Shown here one piece after another: positions 25,901 to 34,634 of a stretch of 49,468 nt of DNA (position 1 is the first letter of the stretch; every line of letters starts with the position of its first letter). The notes below the pieces were generated by a model, which was not told where the DNA came from, did not search any database, and was given only the letters and a program-made list of their open reading frames with translations. The DNA lies in the NCBI GenBank assembly GCA_040394475.1, contig JBEBSD010000047.1, positions 1 to 49,468 of the forward strand, read 5' to 3'. This DNA is from JBEBSD01 sp040394475. Its GTDB lineage: Bacteria > Bacteroidota > Bacteroidia > Cytophagales > Spirosomataceae. Both the position numbers and the translations under genes were made by a program.

Positions 25901-26877
25901 ACCAGGAAGGCAGCGGCATCGGCCTGGCCATTGTGAAGGAGCTGGTTGAACTGCAAAACGGTTCGGTGGCCCTGGATAGCGACAGGGATGGTTTCAAAAC
26001 CGTTTTTACGGTGAAGTTACCGTATCGCATCGCTGAATTGGCGATTGCCCGTTCGGTTTCAGCCCCCTCTTCCGGATTTACCCCCTTTACCCAGGCGACA
26101 AACGCGCCTGAAACGGCCTCCAGAATTTTACTGGTTGAGGACAATGAAGATCTCGCCGGGTTTATCACGGCCAGTTTAGCCCGGTACTATCTTTTTTTTC
26201 GTGCGTCCAATGGCAGGGAGGGGATGGCTATGGCCCTTGAAAAGATGCCTGATCTTATCATCAGCGATGTCATGATGCCGGTGATGGACGGCTATGCATT
26301 TTGTGACGAAATAAAATCCAACCTGCAGACCAGCCATATTCCGGTGATCCTGCTTACGGCAAAATCTGCTGTCGAAAGCCGGTTGGAAGGCTTGCGCAAG
26401 GGCGCTGACGACTACATTACGAAACCATTTCACCTTCCCGAACTGTCGCTGCGCATCAGGAACTTGCTACAGGCACAGCAGCGGCTTGGCGACTTTTTAA
26501 CTGCACAGTTCGCCACGACACAGCATTTGCAGCGCGCGCATCCGGAACAGCTTACCGATCCGTTTTTAGTAAAGTTGTATGAAGTTCTGGAAGCAAATCT
26601 GGATAAGATTGATTTCGGCGTGAACGAACTTGTGCGGGAAATAGGGATGAGCAACACGAGCCTGAACCGCAAATTGAAAGCGCTTACTAACCTTTCCGCA
26701 GTAGAAGTGATGCGCAATTACCGGCTGAAAAAAGCGGCGCAGTATCTTTCCGACGGCATGCAGATCTCCCAGGCCGCGTACGAGGTTGGTTTCGATAATT
26801 TATCCTATTTTGCCAAATGCTTCCGCGACCTGTTCCAAATGTCCCCACGCGAATTCACTGCAAAACATAAAGCCTGA
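22906..26877 (+). CDS. Hybrid two-component system sensor/regulator (HTCS 1)
   Basis: 1323 residues. A signal sequence (MFIAQKRGYIFLLLHFVQL) leads to a periplasmic two-bladed propeller sensor built from Reg_prop repeats (DSRGFIWIATRDGLCRFDG, DKNGTLWVATRAGLFRL, LWIGTFGGGLCSFN), followed by a Y_Y_Y domain (~700-760, YRYQLAGLEDDW). One membrane segment at ~767-787 precedes a HisKA domain with phospho-acceptor H830 (FSNITHEFRTPL), HATPase boxes (NAIKF, DDGTGIP, GSGIGLAIV), a receiver domain with phospho-acceptor D1121 (ISDVMMP) and the Lys in YITKPF, and a C-terminal AraC helix-turn-helix. It binds a glycan breakdown product and activates the neighbouring PUL genes; the PKD, susC and susD genes follow on the same strand. 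Confidence 0.95.
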   Translation: MFIAQKRGYIFLLLHFVQLTGQLGGLAAAQAASFPQPEVLSTKQGLPQGFIPSILQDSRGFIWIATRDGLCRFDGRKFSVYRPGTHPSLSSLGLEGMQIGPDNKIWIAADQGAIDIFDPLTETVFNYSSQSFYQKAFGKSFLRRMYLDKQNRMWLVFNEPGIACIDLATNSIQWYRQDVERFGPIAESVVRDIHEDKNGTLWVATRAGLFRLLKGSETFEKYKPANVLYAKIDKTIYATYDRPNGEMLVLAENEVGVLRPASGDIRLYPALTEERTEYKHDIVSDSQGNSYFYRMHQLYRFSDKDGLQLLPVQTAISEFKSLYVDRSDVLWAGSNGQGVRKYNLRAAYFKASPYRSDFITDLFVNFLGMPESERSGMAADMFSYNFRYAIDPDQNIWFNDGRTPFYKFDPGSKSLSTIRFPFAIDNQSNPEQPVPLAADPDGRMWAVHDTLAMFYEDGAWHPFRHRLPPGMQSGILQIVVDKQKLWMATASDGLYNVDRENGMIAQYRHNPDDSNSLGNDNLYGLFSDPLDENLLWIGTFGGGLCSFNKQSGLFRRLTRQQGLPNDVVYAAIPDCLGNVWVATNQGLSQVNRNTFKVLRTYTREDGLMADEFNRFHSLRLADDRIFLGGVEGITTFDPAQSNEDDYHPPVFITSISVNNNPVSKGRLTKDLPVSALSDLTLNHDQNFIAIGFAAMQFNRSDHVKYRYQLAGLEDDWIETEEPVTNYTDLAPGNYTLRLNASNTAGTWSDHIATLHLVIHPPWWRTWWAYLLYALVLTLSLYGIVTTYVNRLKLKQSIAFSQKEMILQQKEAAQLRELDHMKTRFFSNITHEFRTPLTLILAPADQMLQEPRADGDSNRLSLITRNAQQLLGLVNQLLDLSKLESGTIRINETQGDPADFVGMIVRGFENKAQLKNSVLGYENDSTGQLYWFDHEKLERVLNNLISNAIKFTGENGRIRVALQTDPHGIQISVSDDGTGIPKDKAGHVFDRFYQVGDQEYQEGSGIGLAIVKELVELQNGSVALDSDRDGFKTVFTVKLPYRIAELAIARSVSAPSSGFTPFTQATNAPETASRILLVEDNEDLAGFITASLARYYLFFRASNGREGMAMALEKMPDLIISDVMMPVMDGYAFCDEIKSNLQTSHIPVILLTAKSAVESRLEGLRKGADDYITKPFHLPELSLRIRNLLQAQQRLGDFLTAQFATTQHLQRAHPEQLTDPFLVKLYEVLEANLDKIDFGVNELVREIGMSNTSLNRKLKALTNLSAVEVMRNYRLKKAAQYLSDGMQISQAAYEVGFDNLSYFAKCFRDLFQMSPREFTAKHKA

Positions 26878-26901
26878 CGGGCGACGCGCACCGGCATTAA
26901 G

Positions 26902-26918
26902 AGCCCGACTTCCGGGCT
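26902..26918 (+). terminator. Weak hairpin after HTCS 1
   Basis: AGCCCG (26902-26907) pairs with CGGGCT (26913-26918) around ACTTC, followed only by GATTGATTCTTG. The 6-bp GC stem lies 25 bases after the sensor stop. The poor T-run makes it a weak terminator or attenuator that may separate the sensor from the PKD/susCD transcript. Confidence 0.35.
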
Positions 26919-27009
26919 GATTGATTCTTGAACCAATTGGATGAATAATCAAACCACCGCAAGAATGCTGTCGGATATATTTGTGGCTGAATTAAACAGA
27001 TACAGAACA

Positions 27010-27984
27010 ATGAAACGACAGTTATCAGACAACCTGGCGGGATTTTATTCAAGGGGCCTATTATTGCTTTTTATTGTAACGGGATTATTGCTCACTTCCT
27101 GTAAGGACGATCCCGAGACACTCCCCGAACCCGCTTTCGAATTTGAGACCAGCGGGGTCCTGGAATTCGGGATACCGCTGGAAGTCAAGTTTGCCGATAA
27201 GAGCAGCGGCACTGACGGCGCTACCCAATATGCGTGGGATTTTGGCGACGGGGCAACTTCAACCGAGAAAAATCCTGATCATACATATGACAAAGGCGGG
27301 GTCTATCCGGTAAAGCTGAAGGTAACCAATGGCGGCTCCAGCCGGGAAATAACCCGGGAGGTATCCTTGAGCAGTCCGTTGGCAGGCACCTGGGTACTTG
27401 ATTCGCTCGCCGTTTCTACCATCGATTCTTTTGCCACGAAAGATATCCGCACTGCAATTGAATTCGGCAACGGCGCGGGCTGGGACGGACAGAAATGGAC
27501 GGACGTGAGTGACGATGGCTATAGTACCTTCTGGTCTAATACCATATTCAAAGGCAGTTATCTTGGCCGGACGGCTTTTTTCGAGGTGGAATATAAATTC
27601 ACCGCCGACGGCCAGTACATCCGGGATGAAAAAGGAAAGTTGCCCGCCGCTGTCTACTGGCCGGAGGAGCGTGACTTTGCAGAAACAGAAGACTGGCTTA
27701 ATACAGAAGGCGTTTCGCTGAACGCGTGGAAGTCCGGCGAATTCAACTGGCAAATGAAGGCCAGTACGGAGTATCCCGGCCGCACGGATCTTGTGATTGA
27801 TGGCAATAAGGGAGGTTTCTTAGGGCTTTATTTTTTGGGCAGCCCGCTCCAGGTTCCGGATGATGTATACACGTATACGATTGCCGCTGTCAACGATAAC
27901 CAGCTTGTTGTTTCGGGGGTAAGTAATCTTTTTGGCGATCCCAATAATGTGTTTGTACTGAAATTTAAAAGGATCAATCCGTAA
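27010..27984 (+). CDS. PKD-domain surface lipoprotein of locus 2
   Basis: 324 residues from ATG 27010, which gives a lipoprotein signal ending LLLTSC31-KDDPE; the K-D-D after the Cys is the Bacteroidota surface-export signal. The frame also opens at 26941, but those 23 residues are not signal-like. Residues ~45-115 are a PKD domain (VKFADKSSG, YAWDFGDGATSTEKNPDHTY, YPVKLKVTNGG). The C-terminal ~210 residues have no motif I know and resemble glycan-binding lipoproteins that accompany SusC/SusD (SusE/F-like role). It lies 44 bases before susC on the same strand, so it probably binds the same glycan at the surface. Confidence 0.8.
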   Translation: MKRQLSDNLAGFYSRGLLLLFIVTGLLLTSCKDDPETLPEPAFEFETSGVLEFGIPLEVKFADKSSGTDGATQYAWDFGDGATSTEKNPDHTYDKGGVYPVKLKVTNGGSSREITREVSLSSPLAGTWVLDSLAVSTIDSFATKDIRTAIEFGNGAGWDGQKWTDVSDDGYSTFWSNTIFKGSYLGRTAFFEVEYKFTADGQYIRDEKGKLPAAVYWPEERDFAETEDWLNTEGVSLNAWKSGEFNWQMKASTEYPGRTDLVIDGNKGGFLGLYFLGSPLQVPDDVYTYTIAAVNDNQLVVSGVSNLFGDPNNVFVLKFKRINP

Positions 27985-28028
27985 CAGGTTTACAAACAGC
28001 TCAATAGAAACGGTTTAATGCTTGACCT

Positions 28029-31000
28029 ATGAATGTACCATTTGCCTGTTTTTCCAGAAAGGCATTCGTTTTCTTTCCATTATTGTTCCTGGGCTTTTAC
28101 ACCTTCGCTCAATACGAGGTGAAAGGGAAAATTGCTGACTCGAATGGAGAAGTACTTCCGGGGGCCAGCGTAATGGTCAAGGGAGCCGCACAAGGGACCG
28201 TCGCAGACCGCGACGGAAACTATGCCATAGCTGCGCCGGATGAGAAGGCCATTCTGGTTTTTTCATTCCTGGGGTACCAGTCGCTGGAGGTGCCGGTTGG
28301 GAGCCGGACGGAAATCGATGTAAAACTTCAAACAGCCAGCCAAACCCTGGAAGATGTAGTGGTGGTAGGGTACGGTACGCAAAAAAAAATCAACGTCACC
28401 GGCTCGGTTGTTTCGATTGAGTCTTCCCAGCTAGCCAATCGCGGGGTGACCAATGTTTCCGGTATCCTGGCCGGACAGGCGCCCGGGGTGACTATTCTCC
28501 AGCCCGGAGGCAGTCCGGGAAGAAATGAAGGGACGATCCGTATCCGGGGTATAGGAACGCTGGGGGGAGATGCAAAAAACAATCCTTTGATTATTATTGA
28601 TGGGATTGAAGCAGGATCGCTTGTAGAGGTGGACCCCAATGATATAGCCAATGTTTCCATTCTTAAAGATGCCGCGGCCTCTGCCATTTATGGGGTCAGA
28701 GCTGCCAACGGCGTGATCCTGATCACCACCAAACGCGGGAAGGAAGGAGCAGCCCGGGTCACTTACAACCTCCAGGTAGGGCGCTCCGAGGCTACCATGC
28801 TGCCGGAGAAGGTTTCTTCCTACGAACTGGCAAGTCTTTACAATGAAGCCAATCGTAATGTAGGCGGCCCCGTCCGGTTCCGGTTTGCCGATCTGGATAA
28901 GTTTGCGGACGGATCGGACCCCCTGGGCCATCCGGATGTGGATCAGGTAGCCGCCGTTCTGTCCAGGCCGGCCATCCGGCAGGGACATAACCTGGGCGTA
29001 TCGGGCGGGACTGCGGAAACGCAGTACAGCATTGCTTTCGGGTATACCCAGGAAGGGGGGCTGATGCTCCATACAGGGCTGGAAAGGTATACGTTCCGTG
29101 TCAACCTGGATCAGAAGCTTTCGGACAGGCTTACGGCGGGATTGAACTTTTCCGGATCGCAGCGGAATGTAAAGGACCCGGTTGACGGTGTGGAGGGGAT
29201 TCTGCACAGGGCGTACCGCGAGTGGGCGACGGACCTCTACCAGTTTCCTGACGGACGCTGGGCATATCCTACCTATTCCGGGCTTGACCACAATTCGGTC
29301 TCTTACCTGGACAGCCACGGCAGCAGGAGCACCACCGACTTCCGGCTTACGGGAACACTTTTTGCCGAGTATAAGATCCTGGAGGGACTCCGGTTAAAGG
29401 GAATCGTGGCTAATGTCAGGGATTATAACCAGAACACCGCCATTCAGCGGGCAGTAGAGCTGTATGCACTGGATCCGCTGACTTCTTCGGTCAATCCATT
29501 TCCCAATCCCAGCCATCCGGCTGTTTCGACGTTGATCGGGAAAAGTAACTATACACACACTGATATTAACCTGCAGCTGCTGTTGAATTATGAGAATACC
29601 TTTGGAAAGCATTATATCAAAGGATTGCTCGGGTATAACCAGCGGAAGGAAACGGCCGAAAGCCAGGCGTTTTCACGCCGGAACCTGAACCCCTCACTGG
29701 ATCAGATCAACGGGGCGAGTTCCAATCCGACCGATGCAGTAACTTCCGGGAACACGATTGATTACCGGCTTCGGTCCGTTTTCGGCCGGATCAATTACAC
29801 CTATAAGGACCGCTATCTGCTGGAAGCCAATATCAGGTACGATGGGACCTCCCGCTTTCCGACGCAAAACAGGTTCCAGGCTTTCCCCTCACTGTCGGCA
29901 GGATGGCGGATTTCCGAGGAAGAATTTTTCAGCCCGTCGTTCATTTCAGGGTTAAAGCTCCGGGCTTCCTGGGGGAAACTGGGGAACCAGGAAATCGGCA
30001 ATTATACCTTTATTCATAAGGTCGATTTTAACGCCACATCAGCCATTTTCGGAGGGGAGCAGGTTTCGGGCGCCGCCGAGTCCTTTCAACTGGCCAACGA
30101 GGTAATCCGGTGGGAGACCACCACCTCCTCCAATGCAGGGATCGATGCGGAATTTCTGCAGGGAAGACTGACGCTGACTGCCGATTATTTTCATAAAATT
30201 ACCGACGATATCTTACTCAATGTCGAACAGCCCCGTATACTGGGAGCCTCTCCGCCGGTAGCTAACGCCGGGTCCGTGAAGAACACCGGTTTTGAAATCG
30301 CACTGGGCTACCGGAATACGGTGGGAGAAGTTCGCTACGGGGTCAATGCGAATGTGTCAAAAGTTAAAAATGAAATTACCGGGCTGGGAGATGAAACCAT
30401 CAGGCTGGTTGACGGAAACAGGTACGAAAAGGGTAAATCGATTGCAAACCTGTACGGCTTTGTGGCGGAAGGCCTCTTCAGCGATCAGGCGGATGTCAAA
30501 AGCCATGCAGACCAGTCCGCGTTGGGCGGCCTGTCCGCGGCAGGCGACATCCGGTACAAGGACCTCAACGGCGATCAGGTCATCGACAATTCCGACCGCC
30601 AGGATCTGGGAACGTACTTTCCGGTGGTGAGCTATGGGCTTAGTGCGAATGTCGCATGGAAAAATTTCGATTTCTCCATGCTATGGCAAGGTGTCGGCGG
30701 TACCAGGGCCTATGTGACCGGCCGGCTGGCGAGACCTTTCTTACTGTCAGGCTCTCCGCTCAGCATCCAGTACGCCGACCGGGCCCGGATCGGGGACGAT
30801 GGCGTACTGATCAACCCTGATGCCCGGTTCCCCAGAACACTGTTCAGCAATTCCAATAACTACACCGGTGAAGTAGCGGACGGCCGGGCCAACTCGTTTT
30901 TTGTAAAAAGTACGGCCTTTGTGAAGCTGCGGAATGTACAGCTTGGCTACAACGTTCCGGCTGTTTTGACCCAAAAATTGAAAATGGACAAGGTAAGGGT

Positions 31001-31142
31001 TTTCCTGAGCGGTGAAAACCTTTTGACAATCAGCCCGTTCAACTATTACCAGGTGGATCCCGAAATTCCTTCGACCGGCGATCCCGTCCCTTCTTACCCC
31101 TCGGTGAAAACTTATTTGGTTGGTCTGAACATTACATTTTAG
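28029..31142 (+). CDS. SusC/RagA TonB-dependent transporter (locus 2)
   Basis: 1037 residues. A signal peptide (FVFFPLLFLGFYTFAQ) is followed by a carboxypeptidase-regulatory-like domain (VKGKIADSNGEVLPGASV), the plug (DVVVVGYGTQKK, NPLIIIDGIEAGS, ILKDAAASAIYGVRAANGV) and the beta-barrel, with C-terminal aromatic NITF. Unlike the locus 1 transporter it lacks the STN domain, which fits control by a hybrid sensor rather than by FecR/sigma. The susD ATG is 4 bases after its stop, so the two are translationally coupled. Confidence 0.95.
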   Translation: MNVPFACFSRKAFVFFPLLFLGFYTFAQYEVKGKIADSNGEVLPGASVMVKGAAQGTVADRDGNYAIAAPDEKAILVFSFLGYQSLEVPVGSRTEIDVKLQTASQTLEDVVVVGYGTQKKINVTGSVVSIESSQLANRGVTNVSGILAGQAPGVTILQPGGSPGRNEGTIRIRGIGTLGGDAKNNPLIIIDGIEAGSLVEVDPNDIANVSILKDAAASAIYGVRAANGVILITTKRGKEGAARVTYNLQVGRSEATMLPEKVSSYELASLYNEANRNVGGPVRFRFADLDKFADGSDPLGHPDVDQVAAVLSRPAIRQGHNLGVSGGTAETQYSIAFGYTQEGGLMLHTGLERYTFRVNLDQKLSDRLTAGLNFSGSQRNVKDPVDGVEGILHRAYREWATDLYQFPDGRWAYPTYSGLDHNSVSYLDSHGSRSTTDFRLTGTLFAEYKILEGLRLKGIVANVRDYNQNTAIQRAVELYALDPLTSSVNPFPNPSHPAVSTLIGKSNYTHTDINLQLLLNYENTFGKHYIKGLLGYNQRKETAESQAFSRRNLNPSLDQINGASSNPTDAVTSGNTIDYRLRSVFGRINYTYKDRYLLEANIRYDGTSRFPTQNRFQAFPSLSAGWRISEEEFFSPSFISGLKLRASWGKLGNQEIGNYTFIHKVDFNATSAIFGGEQVSGAAESFQLANEVIRWETTTSSNAGIDAEFLQGRLTLTADYFHKITDDILLNVEQPRILGASPPVANAGSVKNTGFEIALGYRNTVGEVRYGVNANVSKVKNEITGLGDETIRLVDGNRYEKGKSIANLYGFVAEGLFSDQADVKSHADQSALGGLSAAGDIRYKDLNGDQVIDNSDRQDLGTYFPVVSYGLSANVAWKNFDFSMLWQGVGGTRAYVTGRLARPFLLSGSPLSIQYADRARIGDDGVLINPDARFPRTLFSNSNNYTGEVADGRANSFFVKSTAFVKLRNVQLGYNVPAVLTQKLKMDKVRVFLSGENLLTISPFNYYQVDPEIPSTGDPVPSYPSVKTYLVGLNITF

Positions 31143-31146
31143 CAAT

Positions 31147-32748
31147 ATGCGTCTTAAACATTCCTATTTAACAATACTCCTTACCATCGGCGTCTCCTGC
31201 AACGACCGCTTCCTGGAAGTGCTGCCAAGAGACCAGGTCACTGTAGAAACATTTTTTAAAACCGGGACTGATGCCTTGCAGGCTGCAACGACCGTTTATG
31301 ACTACTGGGGAGGACAGGGCAACGGGGAAGACGGGTTTGGTTACTCGTTCTTTCTTTATTTTGCCGACACCTGGACCGATGATGCCTACAGTCCGCTGGA
31401 CGGCTACTGGTACCAGCGTTTTCAACGGGGCAACCTGGCTGCGGCTGATGCCGAAGTACTCGACAGGTGGTCGGAATTTTATTTTATTATCCGCCGGGCC
31501 AACTGGTTCCTGCACCATATTAGCCAGCCTGTGATGCAGGAGGAACTCCGCCTCCGGCTCACAGCTGAAGTTCGTTTCATACGTGCCTTTCAGTATTTTA
31601 TGCTGTACCAGACCTGGGGAGAAGTTCCGCTGGTGAGTCAGCCGCTGACATTGGAGGAGCTGAAAATAGGCAGGGCGGAACCGGGAGAGACTGTAAGTTT
31701 CATCCTGGAAGACCTGGACTATGCCATTGCCAACCTGCCCCAAAGCTATGATGCGGCGAACGAAGGTCGTATCACCAGGGGTGCAGCCCTGGGACTCAAA
31801 GCCAGGACACTCCTGTACGAAGGCCGTTGGCAGGAGGCCGCCGTCGCCGCCAGGGAAGTCATGGATTCGGGAATTTACAGCCTTTTCCAAACGGCCGCCG
31901 GCGACGGATACCGGCAGCTTTTCAAGACTGAAAATGAAAACAATGCCGAAGTGATCATTGATCGCGAAAATGCGGCCGTACCCAATCACGGCAATCAGCT
32001 CCCCCGTCTGTCGGCTCTGAAGACCAGCAGGGGAGGGGATGGCTTCATTCAGCCCAGCCAGTCACTGGTTGACGCTTACGAGGCGTACGATGCAACCAAT
32101 GACCAACTGGTTGCGGTGGATGCTGCCCATGAATTCGTCAACCGTGATCCACGGCTGACATATACCATCGCCTGTCCCGGATCCGTTTTATTCGGGCAGG
32201 CCCTAACCGTAAATTCGGCGCCGCTGACCAATTCAAGGACACGTTACGGTACCATTAAATTTATTCCCGATGAATTTAACGGGAACAACGGCGGGCTTGA
32301 CTACGGTGTGAACCATATTCTCATGCGCTATGCCGAAATCCTGCTGACCTATGCCGAAGCCAAAATTGAAGCCAACGAGATTGATCAATCGGTGGTGGAT
32401 GCCATCAACGAAGTAAGAGCCCGCGCCTGGGGAGCAGCACCTGCACAAATCAGCAGGTACCCCGAAATAACCATGGGCAGCCAGGAAACGCTCCGGGATA
32501 TCGTTCGGAAAGAACGGCGGGTGGAACTTGCACTCGAAGGATTGCGCTGGTTTGACATCAAACGATGGGGAATAGGGTCGGAGGTAATGGGTAAACCTGT
32601 ATATGGTGCCAGAATAGACGGACACCCTATACAGGTTAGCGACGGAGGAACGTTTGACAGCAATCGCGATTATCTTCGCCCTGTTCCGGATCGGGAGCGG
32701 CAGCTCATTGGCCGGAGCCTGCTGGGCCAGAATCCCGGTTACAATTAA
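31147..32748 (+). CDS. RagB/SusD family outer-membrane lipoprotein (locus 2)
   Basis: 533 residues with a short lipoprotein signal (TILLTIGVSC18-NDRF). SusD hallmarks are FLEVLPRDQVTVETFF, AEVRFIRAFQYFMLYQTWGEVPLVSQPL, the TPR-like GAALGLKARTLLYEGRWQEAA, ILMRYAEILLTYAEAKIEAN, and RKERRVELALEGLRWFDIKRW. The C-terminal LRPVPDRERQLIG and LLGQNPGYN end is typical. It is the surface glycan-binding partner of the adjacent SusC. It converges on the unknown lipoprotein gene with only 9 bases between the two stops. Confidence 0.95.
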   Translation: MRLKHSYLTILLTIGVSCNDRFLEVLPRDQVTVETFFKTGTDALQAATTVYDYWGGQGNGEDGFGYSFFLYFADTWTDDAYSPLDGYWYQRFQRGNLAAADAEVLDRWSEFYFIIRRANWFLHHISQPVMQEELRLRLTAEVRFIRAFQYFMLYQTWGEVPLVSQPLTLEELKIGRAEPGETVSFILEDLDYAIANLPQSYDAANEGRITRGAALGLKARTLLYEGRWQEAAVAAREVMDSGIYSLFQTAAGDGYRQLFKTENENNAEVIIDRENAAVPNHGNQLPRLSALKTSRGGDGFIQPSQSLVDAYEAYDATNDQLVAVDAAHEFVNRDPRLTYTIACPGSVLFGQALTVNSAPLTNSRTRYGTIKFIPDEFNGNNGGLDYGVNHILMRYAEILLTYAEAKIEANEIDQSVVDAINEVRARAWGAAPAQISRYPEITMGSQETLRDIVRKERRVELALEGLRWFDIKRWGIGSEVMGKPVYGARIDGHPIQVSDGGTFDSNRDYLRPVPDRERQLIGRSLLGQNPGYN

Positions 32749-32757
32749 CGGCCGGGC

Positions 32758-34623
32758 TTACTTTTTTTGGATCACCAGCTCCGGAAATTTTACTACCAGT
32801 TCTTTGAGGTCTTCCAGGGTAAGAGGGGTGAGGTTTTTCTCCCAATCTGCCAGTGAACCTGCCGTTCCGGATTGCAGCAGAAGGGCGGCCCGTACCTCGC
32901 AGGGGGAGTCCATTCCGTCGGCAGGGTTCCAGACCTCATCGGCTGTGAGCTGGTTGGTGACGGTATTTTCATAGCTTCTGCGGCCGAGCTCGGCCAACAG
33001 CGCCTGGGCCTGCTGGGCGCCTCCGAAATTATTGGTTGAATTGATCCAAAAAGAAAGGGTTTCAAACGTGGTTTCGGGAAAATAGGATTCAATAGCTCTT
33101 TTAGTGGTATTCAGCAGGCGATCGGCAGTGGAGGTTGCCGGATTGCCCTGCCAGTAAAGCAGCGGAATGTATTGCATCCGGCTTTCAAAAAACGGGTGTC
33201 CGATCAGGTAAGGGTTAATGGAGACCCCTTTGATGAGACTTCCTCCCAGGCTTTTGTAAGCAGTCTCATTTTTACGGATGAATGCCAGCGACACATAGGT
33301 AGCCAGGTCCCACAAGGGGATATCGTTGGCAGAGGAAATGAACCAGGTTTCATCGACGGCAGTATGAGATTGGAGTGTCCTGCTGAAACTGTCAGCCTGC
33401 TGATTTGTCAAACCGCTTTCCCAATCCGTTATACGGGTGAAATCCGACAATACCTGCTCGTCGTAGTCCTTATATTTACTCCTCAGGTGACTTACATCTT
33501 CGCTTGTTCCTCCGCCGGGATGCAATAAATAGACGCTGCCCGGATCGTAGCTGCCGCGCCCGTCCACAATTTTGCGGGCCCGGTTTTCGCCGTCGGCAGA
33601 ACCGTTGTAACCGAGGAGAACGACCTTTTTGACCTGATGCCGTTGAATGAAATCAAGGTATAGCGCGGGCAGATCAAGCAGCTTGATCCATGCCACGGCC
33701 GGTGCAACCGAAGGATCGTAGCCTGCCGCTGCATACGATTTGAAACCTGTTGCATTGGCGTGGTCCACCATGCTCTGTACTTCCTTCACGGTGTTGATGC
33801 CGGCTAAAAAGTGAATCGGTAAAAAGGCGGCTTTCATGGTGCGGCACAGGTAGGCGGCAGAGGGGATTCCGGTGCCGATCACCACGGTTTCAATAGCGGC
33901 ATCGGGGCCAAGCACTTCATCGTATGCGTCGACCGTATTCCGGACCGATTCTTCGAGGAACGCAGGGGTAGAAGTCACAGGATGCGGGCCATAACCGGGT
34001 GCGCTGACCGCCCAGGATTGGGAAATGCCGGATGCCAGCGATGCAAGTGACTTTTCAACCGTATATTCGGCGCTCATACCGCCCCGCAGTTTAAAAACAG
34101 GTAATTCGTCATGCCGTTCGCTCACGATCTCGTAGGTGGTTCGTGAGTCGTTGTCGACGACACTGAAAAAGGACTGGTAGGATCTCACGGTAGTATCAGA
34201 GCTGAGGGTATATTCTACATAAATTCCGTAAGGCCCTTTTTTTGTTGCGGCGGGAACCGTCCAGACTTCCTTCCAGCCAACCTGCAGGGAATCCGCGGGG
34301 TGTACATCGGCTCCTTCGAGCAGCGTCTGTTCGTGAAAAAACGTCCGGGAATCGTCACTGAGATTTCGGATCATGACTTTCAGCGTCGTTATTTCGGCGC
34401 TGAACTCGTGGTTATTGACCACCCAGCCGCTGGCTTTGACCGATTCTCCGACCCTGTAGCTCCCTTTTTCTGTGGTGAACCGGCTTATTTGGAGATCGGT
34501 ACCGGTTTGTTTTTGTGATTGCGGTTCTTTTCCGGAACAGCTGGCCGAGGTTAAAGACGCAGTGAGCAAAACCACTGGCAGGGACCATTTAAGCCGCTGC
34601 TGAAAAAAAAGTTGAAATGACAT
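32758..34623 (-). CDS. Lipoprotein of unknown family, paralogous to the middle of the 1696-residue protein
   Basis: 621 residues from ATG 34623, which gives a lipoprotein signal ending TSASC29; an upstream in-frame ATG at 34761 would overlap the GH89 gene. An N-terminal Ig-like region (~45-165) precedes a ~430-residue domain that I do not recognise. Residues matching the homologous region of the 38353-43443 protein include PVFKL-GGMSAEY, MKA-LP-HFL, AGYDPS, WIKL, a hydrophobic VKKVVLLGYNG strand, DWESGL, YLIG-P-FES, LYWQG-P and DGM-SPCE. The alternating strand/helix pattern suggests an alpha/beta fold, and the invariant Asp, His, Glu and Cys residues could form an active site. It starts 11 bases after the GH89 stop, so it is in the same operon and probably acts on the same glycan. 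Confidence 0.8.
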   Translation of the reverse strand: MSFQLFFQQRLKWSLPVVLLTASLTSASCSGKEPQSQKQTGTDLQISRFTTEKGSYRVGESVKASGWVVNNHEFSAEITTLKVMIRNLSDDSRTFFHEQTLLEGADVHPADSLQVGWKEVWTVPAATKKGPYGIYVEYTLSSDTTVRSYQSFFSVVDNDSRTTYEIVSERHDELPVFKLRGGMSAEYTVEKSLASLASGISQSWAVSAPGYGPHPVTSTPAFLEESVRNTVDAYDEVLGPDAAIETVVIGTGIPSAAYLCRTMKAAFLPIHFLAGINTVKEVQSMVDHANATGFKSYAAAGYDPSVAPAVAWIKLLDLPALYLDFIQRHQVKKVVLLGYNGSADGENRARKIVDGRGSYDPGSVYLLHPGGGTSEDVSHLRSKYKDYDEQVLSDFTRITDWESGLTNQQADSFSRTLQSHTAVDETWFISSANDIPLWDLATYVSLAFIRKNETAYKSLGGSLIKGVSINPYLIGHPFFESRMQYIPLLYWQGNPATSTADRLLNTTKRAIESYFPETTFETLSFWINSTNNFGGAQQAQALLAELGRRSYENTVTNQLTADEVWNPADGMDSPCEVRAALLLQSGTAGSLADWEKNLTPLTLEDLKELVVKFPELVIQKK

Positions 34624-34634
34624 AACTAAACGTT

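Noticed and set aside
28431..29318. 295-codon minus-strand open frame inside the locus 2 susC
   Set aside because: It lies wholly inside a complete SusC gene and has no recognisable motif.
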